64,000 nucleotides of DNA from Flaccisagitta enflata (GCA_965153355.1 OZ231126.1:34906001-34970000), one strand, 5' to 3'. Numbered from the stretch's first letter, positions 10,900-21,477 are shown. The notes: a model not told the origin generated them from the letters alone. A program made the numbers and translations.

Positions 10900-11450
10900 C
10901 CTACAATGCTTGTTTAGGGCCGGTTGCACCAAAAATGGTAGTCAAAGATTCCTCAGGCCATCACCAACGAATTCTACAGTAGACGTCGGGAAAATATCAA
11001 AAAATGGTAAAAACTCCTCAACCACCGGCTTAAATGATGACCAGTTATTTTGAAATGATATAACAATCATAAAAAGTCCTTTATCTTTAATATCCTATCA
11101 ACGGAAAAAATAATGCGTCAAGGACTACAAACCAGAGCAAATTGATTAACTTTTTAGATAAATCTTTGGACAAATTCTTTTGTAACCCTGTAATAGCTTA
11201 CGTTTCTTGGGGAAAAATCCGAATTCTATTCTGATTCCAACATAATTTTTTACCTAGAATCCAAATCCGGCGTCAAAAATGAGTTTGACTGACGCTAGAT
11301 GGCGAAAAATGACGCCTTTTATCGGCGCGCCACTTCCGGTTATGGTGAAATCGCTAATTTGGATATAATTCCGACCAAGCGCATAAGAGAAAGTGGTTAT
11401 CTATACTATTTCAGGTGGAACAAACCCAGTTTCACTCAGTAAGCCAGCTT
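10900..11450 (-). repeat. Dispersed repeat X (paralogues at 14960-17280 and 50100-51409)
   Basis: Read on the minus strand it runs from CACTTCCGGTTATGG-type sequence (here CGGCGCGCCACTTCCGG on +) through GGATTTGGATTCTAGGTAA, GGTTTGTAGTCCTTGACGC, TTTTTTCCGTTGATAGGAT and TTTCCCGACGTCTACTGTAG. The same order occurs at about 14960-17280, where family A and hAT elements interrupt it, and at 50100-51409. It therefore supplies empty sites for those insertions. Its own class is not clear. Confidence 0.65.
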
Positions 11451-11453
11451 TTT

Positions 11454-11630
11454 AGTCGCGTGCTACGCGACTCTGCACCTCGCTGTGTCCGTCAGTCGGT
11501 TGGTCGGTCGGTTGGTTGGTCAGTCGGTTGGTCGGTCGGTTGGTTGGTTGGTCGGTCGGACGGTCGGTCGGTCGGTCGGTCGGTCGGTCGGTCGGTTGGT
11601 AGGTCGGTCAGTCGGTCAGTCGGTCCCCTT
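11454..11630 (-). mobile_element. Family A 3' end with long (CGGT)n tract
   Basis: The hairpin AGTCGCGTGCTACGCGACT is followed by the CTCTGCACCTCGC block, then about 150 bp of GGTC/GGTT tetramers. No 5' AACAAGG end follows; the sequence passes straight into family B at GGGCAGCGGCCCC. The Val-Gly-Arg-Ser reading frames across this tract are translation of the tetramer repeat. Confidence 0.75.
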
Positions 11631-12174
11631 TTGGGCAGCGGCCCCAAAGGGGCCAATGACATATGCTTTCACACATTGGGGAAATTTCCCCTTTTTGGGC
11701 AGCGGCCCCAAAGGGGTTGATGACCTATGCTTTCACACATATGGGGAATTTTCTCCTCCTTCTTCTCCTTCTCCTTCTTCTCCGTACCCCCCCCCCCTCC
11801 CCCAGCCTCCAGGCCCATATCTCAGCCTCGAAGCCCATATCCCAGCTTCAAGGCCCAAATCCCAGTCTTGAGGCCCAAATCCCAGTCTTGAGGCCCAAAT
11901 CCCAACCTCAAGGCCCATATTCCAGCTTCAAGGGATTTGGGCCTCAAGACTGGGATTTGGGCCTCGAAGCTGGGATATGGGCCTCGAGGCTGAGATATGG
12001 GCCTGGAGGCTGGAGGGAGAGGGGGAAGGAGAAGGAGGAGAAAATTCCCCATATGTGTGAAAGCATAGGTCATCGACCCCTTCGGGGCCGCTGCCCTGCT
12101 CCCCCCTCAACTTCAACCACAACCTACTTAAGCAGGGCACGGGTACCGCTGACCATCTAACGCTTTTGCGACTA
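11631..12174 (+). mobile_element. Family B element with two GGCC blocks and 20-bp minisatellite
   Basis: Two successive GGGCAGCGGCCCCAAAGGGG blocks (11633 and 11700) precede a minisatellite (unit GCCTCAAGGCCCAAATCCCA) that switches orientation at about 11935. It ends with GGTACCGCTGACCATCTAAC and CGCTTTTGCGACTA, the 3' hairpin CGC-TTTT-GCG followed by ACTA. Confidence 0.7.
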
Positions 12175-12826
12175 TTCTTCATCTCCCTATGTCCCCCCTC
12201 TTTTAAGGCTCAAACCCCAGCCTTGAGGCTCAAATACCAGCCTCAAGGCATAAATTCCAGCCTTAAGGCTCAAATTCCAGCCTCAAGGCTCAAATTCCAG
12301 CCTCAAGGCTCAAATTCCAGCCTCAAGGCTCAAATTTCAGGCTTGAGGCTCAAATTCCAGTCTCAAGGCCAGCCTTCCGTCCCCCCCCCCTTGACGAATG
12401 GAGCCTCAAGTCTGCAGTCTCAGGCCTGATTTTGGAACTCTGAGCCCTCAAATTAGCCCTTTCAGACCTCAATTTAGCCCTTTAGAGCTCAAATCAGCTC
12501 TCCAGACCTCATATCTGCCCTCCAGACCTCAAATCAGCTATCCAGACCTCAAATCCGTCCTCCAAGGCCTCAAATCAACTCTTCAGGCCTCAAATTTGTC
12601 CTCTAGGCCTCAAGCCTGCCCCCCAAACCTCAAATCTGCTCTTTTGGACTAAATTCTGCCATCCTGACTTCAAATCTGCCTCAGGACGTCTCGAAATTCA
12701 CCCCTGTGTCCTACAGGACATCGGCCCTTTGGGGCCGCTGCCCTGCTCTCACTCCACTACTTCACTTGATCACTCCAAGCAGGGCATCAGGTACCGCTGA
12801 CCATGTGCGATCCTTGGATGACAAGT
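12175..12826 (+). mobile_element. Family B element with 20-bp and 21-bp minisatellites
   Basis: About 12200-12380 is a 20-bp array (GCCTCAAGGCTCAAATTCCA). About 12420-12680 is a related array (CCAGACCTCAAATCTGCCCT type). It ends with TGTCCTACAGGACATCGGCC, GGGGCCGCTGCCC, GGTACCGCTGACCATG and the hairpin ATCCTTGGAT followed by GACAAG. Confidence 0.65.
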
Positions 12827-13433
12827 TAAAGTTGCGATAGAAAAACGTGCGCCGGATCATACGTTCAGTTGTGGAATTGTCTACTGAAGATGATGAGCAA
12901 ATTTGTGTTGCTTGTGCTAATCGGGATTCTCCAGCCAGGTTTCAATTGGTTCGTCGAGCCAACTGTACCGACTCCAAGTGTAGCTAAAAAGTGTGGGGAT
13001 CGTTCTCCAATTTGTGATGCAAGTGTGTAGTTGGGTTCCTGAGGTGTCATATTCATGGCTCCTTCAATGGTTACATGTCTTTAAATGCCTACTTTTCTGC
13101 ACTACTACATTCGTTTGATCATCAAATGGTTAGTGCGTAAGACTTTCCTATTAAAATTTGTATGACATTTCATTATAATGAGTGTACCACGACAACACGC
13201 TTAGTTCTGTGTAAGTGATCAGTGACGATGCCAGTACTAGGGGTGTTATCTCCTCAGATGGATACCACAGATGATTTTGCAAACGCTCTTTGGCGGCATC
13301 AACAAGTGGGTACGGAGTCTTCGACGGTCTTTGAAAAGTCGCAATTGATGAAATGCAGCATCGGCGCCGTTTGTATTGAGGAACCAAAATTTGAGGATTG
13401 CTAACACGAGAATCAAGTTGATCCGCGCGAGAG

Positions 13434-13439
<6 letters not shown>
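12827..13439. other. Unique-looking sequence inside and beside SD1
   Basis: No repeat family or exon was recognised. Bases 12830-13320 are duplicated in inverted orientation at 48754-49215. The shared open frames are short and not conserved in an obvious reading frame. Confidence 0.45.

Positions 13440-13472
<33 letters not shown>
13440..13472. repeat. (GA)n microsatellite
   Basis: About 16 GA units directly upstream of a family B left end. Confidence 0.95.
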
Positions 13473-13475
<3 letters not shown>

Positions 13476-13485
13476 GGAGAGAGAA

Positions 13486-14066
13486 TAGTCGCAAAAGCGT
13501 AAGATGGTCAGCGGTACCCGTACCCTGCCGAGGTAGATTGTGATTGAAGTTGTGGTAGCAGGGCAGCAGTTCCAAAGCGGCCAATTACATGCTTTCACAA
13601 ATGAGGAAATTTCTCCTCCTTTTAGCGGTAGAGATTTGGGCCTTTGAGCTGAGATTTAGGCCATTGGGCTGGGACATGGGCCCCACGGCTAAAGTTAGTG
13701 CTTGAGACTAGAATTCAAACTTTGAGGCTGGCATTTGGGCCTTGAGGTTAGGACTTGGGCCTTGAGGCTGGCATTTTATTTGTGCTTTGAGGCTGGGATT
13801 TGGGCCTTGAAACTGGGAATTGTGCCTTGAGGCTGGGAATTGAGCCATAAGGCTGGGAATTGGGCCTTGAGGCTGGGAATTGGGCATGAGGCAGGGACTT
13901 GGGCTTGGGCTTTGAGGCTGAGATTTTGTTCTCAGGGATGGAATTTGGGCCTCTAAGCTGGGATATGGGCTTGAAGGCCGGGATTTGGGTCTCGAGTACG
14001 TAAGAGAAGAAGGAGAAATTTCTCCATGTGTGAAAGCATAGCTCTTTCGAGGCCGCTGCCCAAAAA
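13486..14066 (-). mobile_element. Family B element with 20-bp minisatellite
   Basis: Starts TAGTCGCAAAAGCGTAAGAT, then GTCAGCGGTACCCG. The core at about 13625-13995 is GGGCCTTGAGGCTGGGAATT-like. It closes with GTGTGAAAGCATAG and GGCCGCTGCCC. Confidence 0.75.
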
Positions 14067-14102
14067 GAGAGAGAGAGAGAGAGAGGAGAGAGAGAAAGAG
14101 AG
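14067..14102. repeat. (GA)n microsatellite
   Basis: Short GA tract immediately after the family B right end. Confidence 0.9.
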
Positions 14103-14406
14103 CATAATGTTGGGTGGACAGACAAAATGAGTGACAGATTGTGCCAAAGACACAGAGACAGACAAAGACATGACACGCGGCGTTATTTGTACAAACTTGT
14201 TAATTATTCAGTCAGACTGCAGCATATTTGCCGCCTTCATAAGATGATGTAGAATCAAAATCACAAGTTTCTAGTCACCGTCTTTTTAAATCTGTGTCAA
14301 ACAAAAGCCGAAAGAGTTGGGGATGGACAGAGCCACTTCTTGGTTGAAGCGATGCCGAAAATAATTTGACGCAAGTTGCAACAAACGGAGAAGCGAGATG
14401 ACAAGA

Positions 14407-14586
14407 AACAAGGCCGGATACACGGCTACCGAAGTCACGTGCGGGTGGGCAGGGGCCTTATTTGAGGTCACCAGATCATTTGGGCTGGAGCAGTGAGTTC
14501 AAAGAAAGAAAATCATAAAAAAGTAGAGTGTGACCGACCGACCAACCGACGGACAAAGCGGGTTGTAGAGTCGCGTGCACGCGACT
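14407..14586 (+). mobile_element. Family A hairpin element, complete
   Basis: AACAAGGCCGGATACACGGC at the 5' end, subterminal GTCACGTGCGGGTGGGC, the conserved ATCATTTGGGCTGGAGCAG block, a short GACC/GACG core and the perfect 3' hairpin AGTCGCGTGCACGCGACT followed by AAAAATC. Confidence 0.9.
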
Positions 14587-14697
14587 AAAAATCATGATTC
14601 ACAGCGATTTTTAAAAGTCAAACCGAAGGTGGCGCACTGCTTGGGAGGAACCTTAAAAACTGAGAACTGCTAAATTCCACAGACTTCTGTTTTAACA

Positions 14698-14932
14698 AAC
14701 AAGGGTGGATACACGGCTGCCCCAGTTGCTTAAGAGCGGGCAGGGGCACTGATAGAAAAGGTGACAAGGGCATTTGGGCAGGAACAGTGAGCTCCAAAAG
14801 CTCAAAAATGCCGATAAAGTAGAAAGGGGAACAACTGTTCAAACAAGCAACCGACCAACGGACAGATGGACGGACAGACAGATGGACGGACAGATGGACA
14901 GAATGGGGTGTAGAGTTGTGTAGCACACGACT
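14698..14932 (+). mobile_element. Family A hairpin element, diverged
   Basis: 5' AACAAGGGTGGATACACGGC, the internal GCATTTGGGCAGGAACAG block, a tandem GACGGACAGATG core and a hairpin GTTGTGTAGCACACGAC with one mismatch. Confidence 0.8.
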
Positions 14933-15058
14933 AAGAATACCTTCTGAGCCACGCATGTGCTCCTACTAAACTAGGCTTAAAAAAACATTTTTTCGCTTAC
15001 CGGAAGTGACGCGCCACATTTTGACGTCATATTTTGGCCATTTACCGTAGTAACAAGA

Positions 15059-15227
15059 AACAAGGCCGGATACACGGCCAATACCAGTCGCGGACGGGTG
15101 GGCAGGGGCGGAAATGCGCATTTTCCCACTTTTCGACTCGTGCTCACCGACGGACCGACGGACCAACGGACGGACGGACGGACGGACGGACGGACAAAGC
15201 CTCTTTTAGAGTCGCTTGTCCGCGACT
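15059..15227 (+). mobile_element. Family A hairpin element, GTCGCGGAC subfamily
   Basis: The 5' AACAAGG end is followed by subterminal GTCGCGGAC. The 3' hairpin is AGTCGCTTGTCCGCGACT, whose last arm GTCCGCGAC is the exact reverse complement of the subterminal motif. The core is (GGAC)n. It interrupts repeat X. Confidence 0.88.
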
Positions 15228-15564
15228 AAAAATGTTTTTTTGGCGCAAAATTTGGATTCTACACTGAAATCTACATCATATAGGGTTGTCTGCTAAGATT
15301 TTCTCCTCTAATCTAATTCATGTATAAAAGTAGATTTTATTAAAAATCTTGAAAACAATATGGTCAATCCATTCTGGTTTATAGCAGCGGCGTAGGAGAG
15401 CAAGATTTTTTAGGACTTCCACCCCTTAACTAGTGTTCGACAGATTTGGTGTCCCGACAGAAACTTGAATATAGTTTTTACTTGTAAAAGAATAGTGATT
15501 TCTTTCATATTTTTGTAAAAAACACATAATTTGGATCAATTTCTTAATTTTAATCTCTAAGCTC

Positions 15565-16326
15565 CAGGGGTGTACACACGTACGTTGAATACAACGTGAA
15601 GATTACCGAAAAGGTATAGCACCCCCCCCTTGCAGCTCATGTCGCCTTAGCCACATGGTCGTGTATGGTATCATTCAATAGGTTATCTCATTACAATTTA
15701 CGCCACCGAGGCTAATTTTGAATTTCGCCTCCGTTCAAGACATATTCACTCTAAAAGGCGGATTTTTTTACCTCCAAGGGGGTGTTCGCCAAAAATGTTT
15801 GAGGTAGAATTTCTCAAGAACGGGAGTGAAATTAAAAAATCGCCTCGGTGGCGTAAATTGCACTGTGACAAGCTACAGAATGATACCCCATATGACCCTG
15901 TGGAAGTTATGTCATAAGCTGTAGGTAGGGGTGCTAACCTTTTTTTAAGGTTTTTGTAATCTTCACGTTGTATTACGCGTGGAAGTGTATATTCTTGAGT
16001 GGCTTTTGATTTTCCCCCCCCCCCTGCCTTTGATTTTCTTCCCCTCGACGCGTCGCGTTGCGTTTTTATATCCATGACTTTCTTCCCCATATAGCAATAA
16101 AACTATGTGGTAAAGGTTTGAATAGTGTTAAATTGTATTTTACTAATTGAGTTTTATGATTTGGTACTGTAAAAAGTTATCTTTTCCCCAAATTTCCTTT
16201 TTTTCTCTTTTTTCCCCCCAAGATTTCCTTCCCCATCTCCAGACCCTTTGAAACTCAAGAATATACAGGCCTGTAGAATTGTACAAATTTGGCTTATTCC
16301 CTCATAATTTAGAATATACAGGCCTG
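15565..16326. mobile_element. hAT-like MITE nested in the 1.7-kb hAT element, containing a foldback
   Basis: Starts CAGGGGTGTAC and ends ATATACAGGCCTG, with perfect 8-bp TSD CTAAGCTC at 15557-15564 and 16327-16334. Same family as 9625-9904. Inside, about 15584-15990 is a foldback whose arms share ACAACGTGAAGATTAC and GTAATCTTCACGTTGT, and TTACGCCACCGAGGC and GCCTCGGTGGCGTAAA. The right end is partly duplicated (GAATATACAGGCCTG occurs at 16259 and 16312). Confidence 0.85.
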
Positions 16327-16462
16327 CTAAGCTCACTTAGGCTTGTAAGTTAATTTGCTACCATTTATTTTTCTGTCTCCCCATTGGATGGTCTCTGTTG
16401 GTTTGTCTTTCTATCTATATTTCTTTCTTCCTTTTTTTCTTTTTTTTTTTTTTAATCTTTTT

Positions 16463-16657
16463 AGTCGCGTGCTACGCGACTCTACACCCCGCTATGTCGG
16501 TCCGTCGGTCCGTTGGTCGGTTGGTCCCCTTATTACTTTTTCGGCGTTTTTGAGCTTTTTAAGCATACGGCTCCTGCCCAGATGCCCTAGTGACCTTCTC
16601 CAGCACTGGTCCTGCCCACCCGCACGCGACTAGGGTAGCCGTGTATCCGGCCTTGTT
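16463..16657 (-). mobile_element. Family A hairpin element, complete
   Basis: Minus-strand 5' AACAAGGCCGGATACACGGC, subterminal GTCGCGTGCGGGTGGGCAGG, the GCATCTGGGCAGGAGC block and hairpin AGTCGCGTAGCACGCGACT. The subterminal GTCGCGTGC matches the hairpin arm GCACGCGAC perfectly. Its counterpart in the second hAT copy is 59396-59590. Confidence 0.9.
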
Positions 16658-16725
16658 TTTTTTTTAGCTCTCTACTTATCAACTTTTTCCATACTTTTTC
16701 TCTATGTCAGTCTAACAGTCTATGT

Positions 16726-16975
<250 letters not shown>

Positions 16976-17294
16976 TTTTTTCTCTCCCTTTTTTTGCTCT
17001 TTTTTTTCTTTTTTCTTCTTCTCTTTTTTTTCCTTGAAAAAATTAGTGTCCCGACAACTTTGATGTCCCCACAACAGGGACTTCCCGGAAGTCCCTTCTC
17101 CTACGCCGCTGGTTTATAGTCCTTGACGCATTATTTTTTCCGTTGATAGGACTTCAAAAGTTAAGAACTTTTTATGATTGTCATATCATTACAACACATT
17201 TGGTCATCATTTAAGCCGGTGGTTGAAGGTTTTTTACCATTTTTGAATATTTTCCCGACGTCTACAGCTTTACTTTAATTGATTCACTTGAAAA

Positions 17295-17468
17295 AACAAG
17301 GCCGGATACACGGCCACCGGTTGCAGACGGGTGGGCAGGGGCGGAAATGCAACTTTCCGCCACTAAAAATGTTCTAAAATGCTTATTTTCCTACTTATGG
17401 ACTCATGCTGACGGACGGACGGACCAATGGACGGATAAAGCCTCTTATACAGTTACGTGTCCGCAACT
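17295..17468 (+). mobile_element. Family A hairpin element, GTTGC subfamily
   Basis: 5' AACAAGGCCGGATACACGGC, subterminal GTTGCAGACGGGTGGGCAGG and 3' GTTACGTGTCCGCAAC followed by TTAAAAAG. Subterminal and hairpin motifs differ by one base from perfect complementarity. Confidence 0.85.
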
Positions 17469-17932
17469 TAAAAAGTGGCTTCCCATAAACAAGCTCAAGA
17501 AGAAAAAAAATGCTCACTCCGGGGCCCATATGCTCGATCAGGGCCGAGTGTAAGAAGGGAACCCGCCAGATTTGGCCATTTTTGACCTCAGAATCGGCTT
17601 CTACGGGTCAAAAAACCCTAGGATATGCTTCCTCAAATTATTCTTAAGTGAACCGGGCATAGTCTAAAAATGTCAGAGTTTGATCTTGGGGGAATTCCCC
17701 GGGGATTCCCCCAATTAGACTAACTTATTTTCTTCATTTCAAAACTAAATGGGGCATATGCCCCGTTAAGTCCCTTACGATAGAAATCGACCTGAAGAAA
17801 GCCACTGAAAAAAGGGTTTACTGATTTTTGACAAAACATTTTTGATCAAACAAAACTAAACTAAATGGGGCATATGCCGAGCTAGTCACTGAATCACGAA
17901 CTTTGAACTGGAAATGAGGCCAGTAAAGTCCC

Positions 17933-17968
17933 ATTCCACTGAAGCACGACTTCGTGCTTCAGTGGAAT
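17933..17968. repeat. 36-bp palindrome, partner of 18471-18504
   Basis: ATTCCACTGAAGCACGA, a 2-base centre, then TCGTGCTTCAGTGGAAT: two perfect 17-base arms. Confidence 0.95.
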
Positions 17969-18470
17969 TGACTTTTGACCTCTTTTCATAATGCAATGAA
18001 ACAAAAAATCAGTCCCGTTTTTCTTTGATTGGTCACAACAATTCATTTCAGTGCAATTAAAAACTTTTCTATTTCTCTTATTTAAATGAAAATAGGTTTT
18101 TTTTGTTGTCATAAATTGTTGTCTTTTGAAAATTTCTCTCAATTTGCTTTCTTTTTTAAAATTTTTTTCCCATGACAAAAATGTTTTTCTATCACATGAA
18201 TGTATGCTTTTATGAAAAAAAAGAGTTAAGTTTTTATTCTGATAAAAACTTGATAGATGTGAAAATATATTTTACTCTTGATATCAACATTCTTTTTATC
18301 TAGAAAGTCAACTTAGATGAAGAGAAAAGGTAAGAGGTAAGTAGAAACGAGATGATTTCTTCAGATAAAAGTTAATGAAAAATACTTTTACTATCTTTGC
18401 TTCAATGAAAAAATCAGTTATGACTAATTCCATTGAAGCTCAAATTGCAGAGAGCACTAGTTAGTCTTCA

Positions 18471-18504
18471 TTCCACTGAAGCACGACGTCGTGCTTCAGT
18501 GGAA
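18471..18504. repeat. 34-bp perfect palindrome, partner of 17933-17968
   Basis: TTCCACTGAAGCACGAC joined directly to its reverse complement, without a loop. With 17933-17968 it brackets about 500 bp of AT-rich DNA, as the palindromic termini of a foldback-type element would. Confidence 0.95.
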
Positions 18505-19032
18505 ATGATTTTAACTTAAGCACAATTTTCGTGATTGAATGGTTGCCTGCATATGCCCTGTTAAGTCCCCGTTTAGTACCTGAATCATTTTTTTCACTAA
18601 TTTTTGATGGGGCATAGATTCGGGCATATTCAAACTAACTTTTTTTTACCGGGGATATTGGGGCTTTTGCCCGGGGCATTAATGTCACTTTTTTGTACTA
18701 CAGATTGCGCTGTGACCCGCCAGATTTGGCCATTTTTGACCTCAGAATCGGCTTCTACGGGTCAAAAAACCCTAGGATATGCTTCCTCAAATTGCCTGTG
18801 ATATTCCATCGGCATTCTGGACCCCGTTGCATCAAACCAGGTTTCCCTTTTGTCACATGAAGTTGATCTTTTCTTCGCCAGGGCATTTTCGTTATGTCGG
18901 CTCAAAACTAGTACTTTTTTTTTGCTGGAAAAGATAGAAAGAAAAGCAACAAATAAATAAAATACAAGTTATGGCGGCTGTCGCTATGAGGAAAAAAGTC
19001 GTAAGCATTGGTCACTTTTCACCAAATTTTTT

Positions 19033-19722
19033 AATTGTGTGCTACGCGACTGTACACCCCACTTTGTCGGTCCATTCGTTGGTCGGTTGGTTGGTTGGTC
19101 CGTCGGTTGGTCCCCTCTTAACTTTTTTGGCGTTTTTGAGCTTTTTTGGCAGCGGCCCCAAAGGGAACAAAGTCCTGTAGAATACAGGAGGACTTTCGTT
19201 CGTCCGTTCGTTCGTTAGTCCCCCCCAGGCCCTCTCAGGCCTGAAATCTGCCCTCTCAGGCCTGAAATCTACCCTCTCAGGCCTTGAATCTGCCCTCTCA
19301 GGCCAGAAATTTGCTTTCTAAGGCCTGAAACCTGTCCTCCTAGGCCATAAATCTTCCCTGCAGATTCAAGGCCTGAGAGGGCAGATTTTAAGCTTGAGAG
19401 GGCAATTTTAAGCCTGAGAGGGCAGATTTCAGGCCTGAGAAAGCCTGAGAGGGACTAATGGACGGACGAACGGACGAATGAACGGACGAACAAAAGTCCC
19501 CCTGTGTTCTACAGGACTTTGTCCCCTTTGGGGCCGCTGCCCTGCTTCCTCTCATTCCGATTTACAACCATGCAAAGCAGGGTAACGGGTATCGCTGACC
19601 ACATATTGCCCTTAAGCAAACTGTTAAGCATACGGCTCCTGCCCAGATGCTCTAGTGACTTTCTCCAGCACTGCTCCTGCCCACCCGCACGCAACTAGGG
19701 TAGCGGTATATCTGGCCTTGTT
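19033..19722 (-). mobile_element. Family A element split by a nested family B element
   Basis: The hairpin end (decayed on one arm, AATTGTGTGCTACGCGACT on +) and GTCGGTCC tract are followed by TTTTTGAGCTTTTTT. After 19620 the normal family A sequence resumes (AAGCATACGGCTCCTGCCC, CCGCACGCAACTAGGGTAGC, CCTTGTT). The intact copy at 16463-16657 has GAGCTTTTTAAGCATACGG at this point, so the insertion at 19148-19620 is clear. The diverged direct repeat at 22130-22400 lacks this element and gives a further empty site. Confidence 0.85.
19148..19620 (+). mobile_element. Family B element nested in family A, with 21-bp minisatellite
   Basis: Begins GGCAGCGGCCCCAAAGG and ends with GGTATCGCTGACCACATATT and CCCTTAAGCAAACTGTT. 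The core is CTCTCAGGCCTGAAATCTGCC (21 bp), changing strand near 19370. GTTC tetramers flank the core. Confidence 0.75.
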
Positions 19723-20038
19723 ATTTTTGGTCATTGCAATTTTGTTAGATCAAATTAAGAGCAAATTGCAATGTACAATGTACATATTGGTTACATTGAA
19801 AATCAGGAAAAATTAGACAGAGCCAAATGAGCTAAAATACTCAAAATCATTCAACAAGACAACCAGCTATATTCACTGAAATGATTTCTTGATTTATATG
19901 TTTATGTCTAAACATTTATCTTATTTAAAATCAGAAAAAAACTGAGCTAAATTAGCTAATTGAGCTAAAATGTTGAAAAACAACTTTTCACATAAACAGC
20001 TATGCTCATAAACATGTTTCCTTGTATTTGCATACTCA

Positions 20039-20158
20039 AACAATCATCAATATATTTCTTTATTGATCCTACACAAAATCATAAAAAAAAATCCACTAAC
20101 AATCATCAATATATTTCTTTTTTGATCCTACACAAAATCATAAAAAATAAAAAAAAAT
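20039..20158. repeat. 60-bp tandem duplication in AT-rich DNA
   Basis: CAATCATCAATATATTTCTT then a TGATCCTACACAAAATCATA phrase occurs twice with a spacing of about 60 bp (starting 20039 and 20099). Confidence 0.85.
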
Positions 20159-20187
20159 TTCAATTTAAATTTTCCATCACCATCAAA

Positions 20188-20356
20188 AACAAGGCCGGAT
20201 ACACGGCCAATACCAGTTGCGGACGGGTGGGCAGGGGCGGAAAGGCGCGATTTCACACTTTTCGACTCGTGTTCACGGACGGACCGACCAACGGACGGAT
20301 GGACCGACTGACAGACGGACGGACAAAGGCTCTTATAGAGTTGCGTGTCCGCAACT
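20188..20356 (+). mobile_element. Family A hairpin element, GTTGCGGAC subfamily
   Basis: Subterminal GTTGCGGAC and hairpin GTTGCGTGTCCGCAAC, so the terminal arm GTCCGCAAC is the exact complement of the subterminal motif. The core is GGAC/GACG. Confidence 0.9.
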
Positions 20357-21000
20357 AAAAAAATCATCAAAAAATCATAACTCCAAAAGAATTTGTCTTA
20401 GATCATTCTGCTTTGCGCCAAATGAAAAAGAATTGTCAAATTTACTTACCCTATTAATTTCATCTGAAATTGCAATCAAGCAGATAAGTTCCAAAACATT
20501 CAAATAAAAAAATAAAAACCATGTTTCTGGCGATTACGTCAAAAAGTCGAAGACTGACTTTGACTTCCCGATAAATGCATAAAGAAAGATACATCGGAAA
20601 AGAAAATTGAACAAATGTTGAATGACAGCATATAAATGAATGGAGCCTCCACTCTGTATTTTTGGAAATTAGCTTATAGAAGCCACTTTTTCTCAAGTCA
20701 GCATTATCTTCTTTCTAATTAATATCCTTGCTCTCGACTGGGTGGGCGTGGGCTGTTAAACAGTTTTTATTCAGGCTGAGTAGAGGCAGTGATGCTCAGA
20801 TGACTGCTTTTCGATCATGTACAGAACGATGGGAGCAGTAAGAGCAGTTGAAAGAGGGTTCCGTATATTCTGACTGTTCAAAGGAAGAACCTAAAGCTTA
20901 GGTTTTTCTGAAAGCTGACGGTCCAAGGTAATGAGTGAACATAAAATTCAACACCATGTGGTTCAAAATAAAACGGCCAATTGATTTATCCTAAGTGCTT
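20357..21000. other. Unannotated AT-rich stretch
   Basis: No exon or repeat family recognised. Confidence 0.4.
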
Positions 21001-21092
21001 GTGGCGCAATAGCTCTGTTGGTAGAGTGCTGAACTTTAAAAATGCAATTTCTCTCTTCAGTGTCACAAGTTCAAATCGGGAGAGGTGCTGCA
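21001..21092 (+). tRNA. tRNA-like sequence, probably tRNA pseudogene or SINE head (Lys-like)
   Basis: The D-arm/A-box region ATAGCTCTGTTGGTAGAG is very tRNA-like. The anticodon stem CTGAA pairs with TTCAG, but the loop holds about 22 bases instead of 7 (CTTTAAAAATGCAATTTC and on), as if a 15-base intron or insertion were present. The B-box-like AGTTCAAATCG is at 21068-21078. The ends GTGGCGC and GGTGCTGCAC pair at about 5 of 7 positions, and a T-run terminator follows at 21093. The T stem pairs poorly. Best read as a decayed tRNA-Lys-type gene or a tRNA-derived SINE head; function is doubtful. Confidence 0.45.
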
Positions 21093-21477
21093 CTTTTTTT
21101 CTTTTTGCTTAACAGTTAGAGCATGAGGAATAAAACTATATTCACTCAAAGCTCTTGCTCATCAGCTTTCAGAAAAACTATAATTGATGCTACTTCATTT
21201 GAATAGTGAAGCAGGAAATGACCCTCCATCTGAAGTTCTCATTGCTCCTATGGTACTGTAGCGTCAGCCGAATTTCCGCTTTTCCAATTTACCAACGGAA
21301 GGACAAACTCAAGCGCCTATCGGGCAAAAAGTCGGAGTCGGTCTTTTACTTTTTGACATATTCCAGAGAAATACGGGGCAAAGGTGTAGGAGATGGCCGC
21401 AGTTACGTAAATGTTCATTTTCGCATTTATTCATGCGATGCCACTCTTACAATGAATTTTTAGTGACATCCCTACCC

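Larger units (their letters stand above)
11151..13320. repeat. Left arm of inverted duplication SD1 (partner 48754-51409)
   Basis: Nearly all of this segment (repeat X end, family A 3' end with its CGGT tract, family B satellites and the unique-looking 12830-13320 stretch) reappears in inverted order at 48754-51409. The right copy lacks parts of the family B elements and has gained a 1-kb family A insertion. Confidence 0.85.
17561..18793. mobile_element. TIR element fragment bracketed by identical 79-bp direct repeats
   Basis: Bases 17561-17639 and 18715-18793 are identical (starting ACCCGCCAGATTTGGCC, ending CTTCCTCAAATT). Between them is a copy of the element at 42590-43072: the shared phrase AAGTGAACCGGGCATAGTC starts near 17645 and the right terminus CTACAGATTGCGCTGTG ends at 18714. 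The left terminus of this copy is missing. The interior also holds two long palindromes (17933-17968 and 18471-18504). Confidence 0.75.

Noticed and set aside
11415-11871. Val-Gly-Arg-Ser repeat proteins (also 49791-50122 and 43494-43785)
   Set aside because: Translation of CGGT/CGCT tetranucleotide tracts inside family A or standalone microsatellites.
11822-12652. Pro/Ser/Gln-rich proteins across family B satellites (also 13748-14176, 29912-30403, 35940-36257, 49354-49861)
   Set aside because: Stop-free translation of 20-21 bp minisatellites, present in both orientations.
17561-18793. LTR retrotransposon with 79-bp LTRs
   Set aside because: The repeats do not start TG or end CA, there is no primer-binding site or gag/pol coding, and the interior is a TIR element.
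21206-21463. 85-codon frame starting near 21206 as a small gene
   Set aside because: No recognisable domain, no splice context and no supporting neighbours; indistinguishable from chance.
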